A stretch of 64,000 nt of DNA, taken from contig JAGUCH010000001.1 of assembly GCA_019096065.1 (NCBI GenBank), positions 10,292,001 to 10,356,000 of the forward strand, written 5' to 3'. How positions within the stretch are numbered: position 1 is the first letter of the stretch; each line of letters starts with the position of its first letter. Positions 40,456 to 50,700 of this stretch are shown here, piece by piece. The notes beneath the pieces were generated by a model, which searched no databases, was not told where the DNA came from, and was given only the letters and a program-made list of their open reading frames with translations. Position numbers and translations under genes: made by a program. The DNA comes from Paracyclopina nana (taxonomy: Eukaryota > Arthropoda > Copepoda > Cyclopoida > Cyclopettidae).

Positions 40456-40699
40456 ACTTTTCTTCCGCATTTTTAGTTTTTTAACCTGCCCTTTTGGTCA
40501 ACAACTCCGCCAAAAAAAACCCGAATAATCAATGAATGTCAGGTTTGATCAATCGAAAGGAGCTGATTTGTCACACCATTTCGGTTTTCTTTAATAATCG
40601 ATGTTTCATGTGTCTCACTCGGCTTCGTATAAAGTGTGAGACCGGCGGTTCTTAGTTGCTATTTCCGCAAAACGTAATCAACCAAAAAAGCAATTGTAA

Positions 40700-40705
40700 A
40701 ATAAA
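40700..40705 (+). terminator. Poly(A) signal of the SCAMP gene
   Basis: AATAAA lies 323 bp after the stop codon and is the first clear canonical signal downstream of the gene. Confidence 0.5.
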
Positions 40706-41196
40706 TGGTTATCTAACGCTCCAAAAAAATACCATTTAGTGAGCGTTAAATGCCTTTGCCAAGTTTTCGGTCAGCTCTGCACAAGAGCCAATTTCCTGAA
40801 GATCTTCTTGGTGGATTGTAGTATCCTTTGCTGCTACCTGCGAATTTTGCCCGAGTCAGCAACTCCGCAGCTGCTATCTTTATTTCAAGTGGGCCCTAAT
40901 TGTGCAGAAACCAGACGTTTGCAAAATTGCCCTGATCTTAAAAATCACTCGATTTCTGCTTAGCTTAGCAGGTGATTCCATGTGACATTTGTAGGGCTTT
41001 GACGAGCACACCACTATTGAAATGAAAAGCCCTGCCTCTATAGAAAATAGAATTGCCGTAAGCAGGCCTGTTAGTTATTGTTCCTTCGTTGTTGGTGGAA
41101 GAATTTATGGCAGCAGAAGTTAAAGGCCCATTAGCATAATCTCATCTATATTCATGTCACAGTTTGAGAACAACTGAAGAAGGTCGTCACATCTTC
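40706..41196. other. Short intergenic spacer between convergent SCAMP and dpr genes
   Basis: About 490 bp lies between the two convergent poly(A) signals. Apart from the weak inverted repeat near 40,712-40,749, nothing recognisable is present. Confidence 0.5.
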
Positions 41197-41202
41197 TTTA
41201 TT
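41197..41202 (-). terminator. Poly(A) signal of the compact dpr gene
   Basis: AATAAA on the minus strand, 29 bp beyond the TAG stop at 41,231-41,233. Confidence 0.55.
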
Positions 41203-41230
41203 AAGGATTCTCTTCTACTATCCACTAAAA

Positions 41231-42317
41231 CTAATTTAGCAGATTTGGCAGAGAGCAGCAGTAGGAGTGAATCAGCAAAATGGATTTGACAGCAGCAATC
41301 ATTAAAAGCCACATGGAATGCAATTGTTGCGAACGGTCTCCTCCACTCGTCTGCCACGCATCCGGATTTTTCCCTGATAACGGAAGAAAATGATTAGACT
41401 TGAAGCTGGGCGTATGAGTTGGTCTTCACCTCTGAGCACGTGAAGATTAATTGCTGCTGTGTCCGCGTTTAAAGGGGCACATTTATAAATCCCCGAATCC
41501 TTAGGAGTGGCACGCTGGATCAGCAATTGGGACGTGGTCCACTGTGCCTTTTCTATGACAACGCTCACCCCACCTCGAGGGGAGTCGTAGTCGATTTTCT
41601 GGAACGCCCAAACAGCTGAGGTTATGCTGAATGATGCCCAAGCTCATAATAATTACCTTGTCATTGATGTACCAAGTGACGTCGCTCGGTGGCGTTGGGT
41701 TGAATTTGGAGACGCAGGTTAAATTGATGGTTGAGCCTTGGTCCACGTGCATGTCCGGACCGCCCAAGACTTGTGTGAAAGGCTCTGCAAAAAGTGGAAA
41801 ATTGGCAATTTGCGCGGAAGCATTTTTCTCTCCCCCAATTTCTATTACCGACTACTTTGAGGTACATTTGGTGGCCTCGCGGAGGCGTTGTGGACACTTG
41901 ACACTCGTATTTGCCTGCATCGCGGTGCGTCAAATCGCGAATTCGGAGCTGCCAAAAATGTGTCATGGGCACGTGGTGAGCTGAAAACCGCTGATCCGAT
42001 GTGTACGTGTATCTGCCAACTGTCAGCAAGTGAATGTCCCGATGGCGAATCCAGGAAACCTAGCAAATGATCATCATGTATGCTATTTTATGTATCGGAC
42101 ATCATTCCATTCGTACCGTTTTATTGCCCAAATGTTCCACATGGCACGATAATCTCACTTCTTTGCCCAGAACGCCTGTGACGTTGGGTGAAAGCTCTTG
42201 GTTAATTTCGGGTACTTCAGTCTTTGTTGGCTCCTCAGCATCGCGGTTGTTTCGCTGCGTTTGGGCCGTCAAGAAGAGGCCGAACACGATGAATTTTGAG
42301 AGATTTCTCGTTGCCAT
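41231..42317 (-). CDS. dpr: Dpr-family two-immunoglobulin cell-surface protein (compact copy)
   Basis: Five exons on the minus strand: 42,317-42,117, 42,059-41,849, 41,784-41,657, 41,598-41,430 and 41,373-41,231. They give 283 residues. The order is a signal peptide (about 1-20); Ig1 with Cys58 and Cys120 and the signature VSWIRHRDIHLLTVG and YTYTSDQRF; Ig2 with Cys161 and Cys220; and a hydrophobic C-terminus (about 256-275) that I read as a GPI-anchor signal. The three middle exons are 211, 128 and 169 bp with phases identical to the other dpr gene, which supports every junction. Introns are only 56-64 bp. An acceptor at 42,332-42,334 shows that a 5' UTR intron precedes the start codon. If the last 56-bp intron is not removed, the frame stays open to a TAA at 41,302, giving a basic tail with no anchor. 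As family members, both copies should be neuronal recognition proteins. Confidence 0.92.
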
Positions 42318-42942
42318 AATGATGCGAAAACCTGAAAAAAAGACGAAGAATTTAACTGCACATCGGACCATTTGAGCTAAAATATTAGCGTTTCTTGCTC
42401 TGCTTCAAGGCTGCATGTCCCTGCCATTATTCCCCACACATTTTATGCCTCTTCGTCTGCTGCTGCTTCTGCAATTAATTTTCCAAGAAGAATTTTATAT
42501 AACTGCAAAAGTTTATCTGACCCCGATTTCCCCCTCTAGAAGCTAGATAACTTTGCGAATGTGGTGCCAACTGCAAGATAGCAGCCTTAGGTCCATCTTA
42601 ACGCTCCCTTGAAGATAACCTCCAGCACTGAATAATAGCCAACATATAGGCGTTTGCATCGTACAATTGTAATTTGCAAGATAGGGTAAACGATATTTGA
42701 CTGGTAAGCAACGCCAGTGTGGAAGACGTGGAAAGTTTTTTCTTTACGCTAGCAATTATTAAAATTGCAGGCAACAGGGGGCCGGGCATGGCAGCATAAC
42801 GCAGCTCCTCCATCTAGCTTTATGACGTGAAATATTCGCCACATTACTACTTTAAGCTTGTTTGCAGCTTCGCCAGATTATTAATTCGATCCACCTTTGT
42901 TTCTTGAGCTGCTGGAACTTGTATATGAGATACACGTTTTAG

Positions 42943-42972
42943 CCTCGTTAGCTAGACCTCTAGCTAACGAGG
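42943..42972. repeat. Perfect 14-bp-arm palindrome
   Basis: CCTCGTTAGCTAGA is followed after two bases (CC) by its exact reverse complement. A 28-bp paired structure with a 2-base spacer is unlikely by chance. It lies about 630 bp upstream of the compact dpr start codon and does not match the MITE family in this window. Confidence 0.7.
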
Positions 42973-44568
42973 TAATCAGAATTTTAGCGGTAAGGAGCCA
43001 AATGCAAAGTTGCTTAGCTGCCAAGCAGGAAAATTATACGTAGTAGAAGTAGTTGGTTGTTGAGCCAAAAAAAAGTTGTCAACAAGTTTGTTCCCCTTTC
43101 TGATTGTGTTTCACCAGGGCTCAGCGAGAAGTGAAATATTTGCTTTTCCCCAGCGTCAGAGGAAATTGTCACGTTCGTTGCCCTAGTATGCAGATCAACA
43201 GCGCAGGGACCGAATTCCTTTTGATTTGGCCGACCTCAAAAAAATCCATCAAACATGAGCGTGGATGGCATGGGAAAAATAATGCTATTTTGCTGTTGCT
43301 TTCAGACACCCAATTGGGAATCGACCGATGTTTTCGATTAGCATCCTCGACTGCTTCGCTTCAAGAAGAATCCGCAATGTTGCTTTCGCGCAGCTTCAGA
43401 GAGCATTTCATATATCGGTGATCTCGATTCAGGTCCACATAAACACTTTTTGCCCCACAAGGGGTCCAAAAAGGGAAGAAACTCCCATCAGGCCCCTTGC
43501 CGAAATCGCACTCGCTTATCTCCAAATGAATAGTCGAGATTCGGCCTATCAAATAAATGGGCCTTGGTGTGGTAAACAAATGGTTGGCCATTTTTGTCGT
43601 GTCTTGGCGCAGATCGGATTTTACTGCAGCTGCCGTGAAAAAGTGTGACCCTATTTTCCGCTCCATAGTACCAACCATAAAACAAAAGCTGGAAATGGTT
43701 TCAACATGCTTTTCTTGTGAAAATAAATGTATTTAATGGTGCCTGCATATAACCAAGAAAGAATATCAACCTGGGCACCTATAAAATAAAAGGCTCAGAA
43801 TGTTGCTAGATCATAATTGTGGGCGCAACGTTTTGGCCCATTTGCAAAGTGCTTCCTGAACGAATCGTATATTATTCCACTTTTTTCGTGGCATTTTAGA
43901 GAAGAAGCCGTACAGGAGTAAGTGATTGAGACAAATTAGGATATGCTAAATCCTGTCGAATCGTAGCTCCAAAATTTGATTGAAATCTATGCAGGCCATA
44001 ACCTGAGTCGAGCCTCATTGACGGGACACGCCCCCCGTTTTGTTCTCATTTGCATCTGCAACTGCAAACGAGTGCGCCCAAACGTATTGGCACGTTGTCA
44101 CGTTTTTTAGCTGGAATGTGGAAACTTTAAGGCCCACGTCATTGCCATTCATAACTACCATGATTTGTAGTTCGCGCCATAAACCATAAAAAAGGTCATC
44201 ATCGCAGGAGGCCACATAAGATGAAAATTATCGGAATGCCGCGCTTTAAGCAAAGCAAATCAAGAATGCATCATTTCACTTGGAATCAATGCGGAGTCAC
44301 GTGCAGTGGACTATTTATTGCAAGTTCTCGATAAGATAAGGAAAAACAGTTGCAGCAGCTGGCCGCCGCCGCTCTCCACTTATTTCTACGTCGGCAAGCG
44401 AATTCTGTTAAAAAGTTTCTTTAAAGAATTAAATTAGTCTTGTTAGTGTCAGAGGATGAACTTTGCTCAAGTTCTTTGCGCTGCTGACGTTCTCCTAAGC
44501 TCCTTTTGCAAACGTCGGGGAAAAGCACAACATTTGTAAAAGGCGCAGATGATACGTGTGACGGTCAA

Positions 44569-44580
44569 CGCGCATGCGCA
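44569..44580. promoter_or_regulatory. NRF-1/Ewg-type palindromic promoter site
   Basis: The core GCGCATGCGC fits the consensus YGCGCAYGCGCR. It lies about 200 bp upstream of the Rho-like start codon in a locally CG-rich stretch, with another GCGCG cluster just downstream. In animals this motif marks TATA-less promoters bound by NRF-1 (Ewg in insects). Confidence 0.55.
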
Positions 44581-44780
44581 AATCGCGCGTTTGATGCGCC
44601 AGCTTTTATTACAGGTGTGCGAGTGTGTACGTGCGCTTCAATAGTAAATCAACGAATGTAGTAAGTCATGAGTTAAGCGAGTGCTCCAAGCGCAAACACG
44701 TGGATTGTATTTTTTTGGAATCACGATGATAAGCTTGCGGGGTCGACTAAGGTGACATTTGCCCTGCGGCACATCGAATA

Positions 44781-47700
44781 ATGAGTGCATTGGCAAATTC
44801 AATCAACTTGCCGTTCATCGACAGAAACGTCTTGGGTAAGTCTTTTAATATTGTATCTGTGCGGTTCTGTGCTAGTGGTTTGACCATAATAAAAAAAACC
44901 ACAGCTGCTTTAAGGAAAGAAATGGTATTTTATCATTATATTGCGACCGTTGTAAAGTATTCATATATAATAGTGGTCACTCCACTTCTGTCTTGAAAAA
45001 CTGGACTCGATTATCAATACGCTCATGCATTTGCTAGAAAAGCTCTTGAAAACGGACTGATCAATTAGCAGAGAAAACAAACGCGCGATTTCCTCGTCGA
45101 TAATCACTATTATTTTTACAGTTGCCGGATCGAGTGGCTGTGGCAAAAGTTCCTTGATATTTACGCTTACACGAGGTCTCTTTCCTGGAGATTTAGTGCC
45201 AGGCCGCTTCGAAGGCCTCTCCTTGGCCGCCGCCGCGACCCCCAAGGACGCGGCCTCAAATGAGGCCCATTCAAAAAACAAGGCCACCAATAAGCCTTAC
45301 TTTGTTAATTTGACCTTTTGGGAAGACCGGCCGAGGCTCAATTTATGGGAGAAAAGTTTACAAAAGCAACGTCAATTGGAGAAGGAGAGAAAAGAGGAGC
45401 AAGAAGCTGAAAAGGTAGCCATTATGTCCAATAATTATGTAGAGGGCTCTAGATGAGGCCATAAAGCTTTGTCATTTTGCATCCGTCCCTTTTTTTATAG
45501 CCGCATGATTATTCCTAGGTCGAATTTCGAAGAGGTCTTTTGTGCCGCTCGATAAAGTAAGCCTATAGCCGGAGTCGTAGATGAAACCCTAGAAGGGCCC
45601 AAAGTAGTTATTTCTCTTGCAATCGTCCCGCCCCCATAATAAATCAAAATCATCATGCTTTATTTCAGTCGGAGAAAGAAAATGATGACAGCAATTCCCA
45701 GCTGCATCCCGAGCGTCCATCGCTGCAGCGGAGGTCGTCCCAAGTGTCTTATGCGACGGTCAACGGCGTCACCGTGCCCAACTACTACCACGCCAGCCCC
45801 AACCTCGGGGCCAAGCCGCCCACGGGCAAAAAGAGCCAGCAGCCAGCAACAACTGCACCGAACCACGACATTGACAACAACAACCAGCTAGACGAGAAGG
45901 AGGCCTGCTGCATGCCTAGGCCCTTTTTGTGGCCCGCTCCGGATGTGATCGTTTTGTGCTTTTCCATAGGGGACCTCGACTCCATGGCCGAGGCAGAAAC
46001 GGTCATTTGGCCAGAGCTGAAGGAAAGATACCCTGGCGTGCCAATTGTCTTGGTTGGCACAAAATGTGATGATGCCACGAGGTCAGAGGAGGACACCGAG
46101 GAGTTTTGGCCCATGGACGAGGGATCGCCAAACGAGGGTGAGCCTCAAGATTTAAAAGCCCTCCTTTTTTCGCGAAGGAAGTATATAAAATTCTATTTGC
46201 GGAAGGGCTTTCCTTTGTCCCACGAGAGTTGTTCTTTAGGCAGCATCCAACACATGATGCAGAAATAGTACGACAATTTTTGCTTTTACCTCATTTTTCA
46301 CTTGCAGATTCCCCTACTAAATTTGCTTCAACCACTGCTGAAAAAGGTCTGGCGCTGGCGCAGAAAATCGGGTCGAGGTAAGAGGTTCTCATCTCTATTT
46401 TTCCATTAACAATATTTGCCATCCAAAGACAATCGCATGCTAAAACTCTGCTTAAGCTGAGCTGGCTATGTTGTGGGATCCGCCTGATGTCACATGATCA
46501 GGGCCTACTACTCCCATTAAGAATTTTTACAATGCACTTCCACCTAAAAGGCAGACAGTTTGTGATAGTTTTGCAATTTTAGCCCCCTCATTGAATGTTC
46601 TGCATTGGAGAATCGCGGGCTCCGCCATATTGTGGAAGAAGCGGTGTGGCTCCTTAATTCTGCGGTTATTGCATCTTCAGAGACTTCACCGTCCTCCGAG
46701 GCTATGGCCTCTTCATTGAACAATGCCGGCCGCAAATGGTCGCTTTCGTCATCATATCCGTCCTCCAAATCATCCTCATACTCTCTGGGAAAGCCGAGGT
46801 AAATTGCATCCATTACGACACCAAAGATTTTAAATTGAATTTCCAGCGCATAGTACTATCAGAAATGTGCAGTTTCCAGAATTTCCAGTTGGCGGGTCTA
46901 AAGATAAGAGCGACCTTTTTCAAGTTTTGCTAAGAATAAATCAATGCAAGGTTTAGGAGCATTGCAAAAAACAAACGCGAGCTTCGAATGTGTTTTATGT
47001 GAATGAACAGGAACAGCTTTTGCTGACAAGTCTCAAAAGAGAAGCGTTTCCCCATTTTTTTAACGCTATAGTACATCCGACATCTTTTTGTAAATGCTTG
47101 CAGGAAAAGCAGCGACTCGGTAGCTTTGTTCGGATCATCAAAAAGGTAAAAACAAAAAAATTGTTGTATACTTTACGTTGTCCTCCTCGTGCAAGCTTGT
47201 CTGCAGGGATGCAAAACTAATAAACTTTTGTGTGTTACCCTCAACTTTCCGGGTGTATCAAGAGCATTTTTTGTCAATCTTTGCAACTTTGACAGCTCCA
47301 CTTGGTGCAGGATGAGGGTCTTCCAGAGGACCTCGGCGAAGACAAGATCCGGGTGGAGGCGCTCAAGTCCTGGCAACGAGCTTCAAGGTCAATCCTCGAT
47401 GAAAGGCAAGAATGTGATCCTTGATGCAATAAAAGTCCGAAAAATAAACTTCTGGGGTCTTTATTCTTCGGCGGGTAACATGATAGTAATAGCAAAACAT
47501 AATACTGAGAAACATATAGATATAGTAGAGAAAGACAAAATGGGTGCCGTCACGCAACCTGCTCCAACTTCTCTCCCCCCCTTGGGAGCTCACTCAAGTC
47601 TGGACAGTGGGAGAGCTGCCAAGTTCAAAGAGTTAGAGGTGACATAGATGGCGGGAGAATCTTCAGGTCCAGTTATGGAGACAAGGAGCTCCACGAGCAC

Positions 47701-50700
47701 TTGAATGCCCAAGTTGTGGACTAGGCAGCCGTAAAGATGTTCCATCTGTAGCACTGGGAAGGGCACGTCGTGGTCCGCATTGGTGTGCCCCATACGATTG
47801 CACGAGGTGCAGATAATGAGCACGTAGGGGCAGGTGGCAATGGTGTGGCCTTTTTTCCCACATCGGGGGTAGATGCACCTCAAATTGGTGTAGGGGCAAT
47901 TGGCCACCTCGGCATGATCGACGCCACCGCAGTTTCCACAAAAGTGGAATGGCTGGAAGCCGGAGACGAAGATGACATTGACGGCATCTTGGTAGGTGAC
48001 AAACTCCAAGGGTTTCTTGAAGATGCCTTCCAATGCGGATTTAAATTTGGCGTCGATGGTGTCCGGTGACAGGCTGTAGGTCTTGGTCAGCCTTGCCAAT
48101 TTGGCCAAAAGCAATGCGCCGGTGTTCAAATAAGACGCATTCGGTGACAAGTAGAAGGTTGCCCATTCCATTGCTTGTTCTGGAGATGTGGCAGCCAGAG
48201 GGGAGACTGGTCCAAAGGGCAACGTATTTATGTTTTGGGTGCGAGTTTGCTCCCCAAAACGAGGCTTGCCCTCCACCAGCATCATCAAATAGTGGACGAA
48301 TGGGAGAATGTCCGAATTGGGTCCAGCATTGGCGGCCTCAGCCGCTTTCACAGCCATCGCAATCACAAGAATGATGCCAGTGTAGTGAACGAGTTTGATG
48401 TACTGCAGCAATCTCTTCGGCCACGCTTCAACTGGGGCAGCAAAGTCATCAACTAGGTGATTCATTTCCACATCTGCGTAGGCAGGCTTGGTGGGCTTGC
48501 GGCTTTTGGTGTCCAGGTTTTTTAGCGCGCAAGGCACGTGTGGCAGCCTCAGTTGGTGGGCTGTATACGACACATTGTTGAGGACAGAACCTGGAGCCGT
48601 TCCTGGTTGCGGGAACGCGATGACAGCCACATTGGTGAGGTCGACCACGCCTTGGAGGACCACTCCTAGGCTCTCGAGCCGCCTATCAGCCGCTAAGCCG
48701 AATTGGCCTTTGATGACGTCAGGAGATGCCAGCATTTGGGCTACTTCTTCGGGAAGCCTCACCTTTTCTGGAGCGTGTCCCAGCCCTGGGTAGTTGAGGC
48801 AAATGATGGCGATGTGCCCTGACAGTGAGGCCAGGGTCACTGTGGTGACTCCGTGCTGAGGAGTTTTGCCGAATTTTTTGAGAGCTTCCATCTGCGGTTT
48901 GTTCCAGGGTGTATTGTACACGGAGCAGAAGCTGAACTTATAGACATCTTCCAAGAATGCAGCCAGGTCCTCGTCGTACACAGACTGAGGCGAGGTGTCG
49001 TCCACCACCACAATCTTCAGAGGTTGATCGTCTCTGCAGTCAAACCTGCCTTGTTTGCCCTCGATGTCTTGCCTGGCTTCATTGAGCTTGTACTGGGCGA
49101 ATATCTTCGCAGCGTCGTCCAACAAGTGCTTGCATTGGCGCTGGTTGGCTCCATTGTTGAACTTGCACTTGTGGACTTTGCACCAAGGCCATTCGTGGGA
49201 TTTGTGCCCCGAGATATCCATAATCTGCAGGTTGGCATGAGCTTGTCTTGCCTTTGGGCACACCAGGTCGACGATGAGTTGATTGTCTGGAGGTGGTGGA
49301 TACAGGATGTGCTCCGGGGTCTGTGCCAATGCGGCTGCGGGATTTGGGGCCGGTTCGGAGGGCCTGGGGAAGGCTGCTTCGTTCTCAGCCATAAGAGCAT
49401 CCAACGGGTTGATCTTGACCAAGTCTTGGAAGCGAACAACGAACGGAGGTGGATTTTCGTCAAGTTCAAGCTCCTGGACAGCTTTGATGAAAGTCTTGAA
49501 CTCGTCGTCCTCCAAGTTGTCTGCCAATGCGGCTCCCAATCCCGCATTGCGCACTTGTTTTAGGCATTTGGAGATAGATGACCAGTGCTCCTTGGCTCGG
49601 GCTTGTTCTGCTCTTGAGAGTGGAGGCAGGTAAGCCGGGGTCCTGCCCAGTCTGATCCAAAATGATGTTCTTTCCAGAATGATGTGGTGGAGCTCTGGAT
49701 ACGATGTGGCGATGGCGTGGAGTGGCAATGCGCCCTGGCGGAGGCTCGACAGCCTGAACAGCTCCCGATTGATGGCCTGAATGGGGCGAATCAGCCGTTC
49801 ATGTTCTGGGCGTTGGTCCGTTGTCAGGAGGCTGCCATAGTCTTCCATTGGTCCTGCGATGTGGGTGGCAGGGCTCCTCAAGATTTCTGCCATTCGATCA
49901 GGCTGCAGGGCTAGCAGTTCGTTGATGAAGACAACTGCTGTGCCAAACTTGGCTTCTAACGCCGTGCGTTCAGCCTCCCATTGGGCTGATCTCTCCGCCG
50001 ATGCATTCGAAGGGGGTCCCACGGAGATTTTTAACTCTGAAACGATTTTATTTAGAATAGAGCTCCAAGATATTAGTGGTGGCGCATTGCTCCCCCCGTC
50101 CCCAGCCTCCTTCTTTTCAGAGCGACCTTTGTCCTTCTTTGGGTGTCGAATTGGCTGCTCTTCATTAGGGTCAACAAAAACGACGTCATTGTCTTCTTCG
50201 TTGACTTCGTCCGAAGAGTCAGTGATCAATATGACTTCCCTTGCAGGCTGGTTTCGACGTGGTGATTTTCGAGTGGGTTTTTGGGGTGGTTTGCGTTTGG
50301 ACTTGCGCTTTTCCGGCGTGGGTTGACGTCGAGGAGGAAGGTCGACCTCTTCATGCCTCTTTGACGATTTTCCCTTGCCTTTCGATTTGGGGCTGGAGCG
50401 GCGTTTGGATCGTTTATGGTTTGACTTGGTTGATGCGGTCGATGAGGAGGAAAGATCGCCACCGCCTTCAGCTTGATTATGATCGGAGTCCTCTATGCTT
50501 GAGGCTTCCATGGAGATGTCGAAGGACTCGTCGGTGGCAGGGTGAGCAATGCGCCTCCCTTTTGCCAAAGTTTTAGCAATACGCTTATTACCTGGATGAA
50601 TCCTTGAAGAGGGTCCTGGTTGAGGCTCGGCGTCGTCGTGGAGCTCATCGCTTGAGGATGGCTCTGGGTTTCGGTCCCTTTTGCTCGTCATTTTGGGGTT

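Larger units (their letters stand above)
42332..44780. other. Intergenic region upstream of the compact dpr and Rho-like genes
   Basis: No coding exon was recognised. The two flanking genes are divergent. The dpr 5' UTR exon must lie here because its coding exon starts at a splice acceptor, but I could not place it. It also holds the perfect hairpin at 42,943 and the NRF-1-type site at 44,569. Confidence 0.5.

Noticed and set aside
41302-41429. Ending the compact dpr at 41,302 as the main form
   Set aside because: The splice at 41,430 gives a 169-bp exon and phase identical to the other dpr gene and leads to a hydrophobic anchor tail, so the unspliced end is at best an alternative.
45785-46114. 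109-codon frame on -
   Set aside because: Exact antisense of the third exon of the Rho-like gene.
47189-47647. 152-codon frame on + across the 3' LTR
   Set aside because: It runs through the LTR boundary and the polypurine tract and has no domain. It is a chance frame.
47590-50691. Reading ORF3 as a viral-type envelope
   Set aside because: The position fits, but there is no signal peptide, no membrane anchor and no fusion-type segment. Zinc knuckles and a basic N-terminus argue for a nucleic-acid-binding protein.
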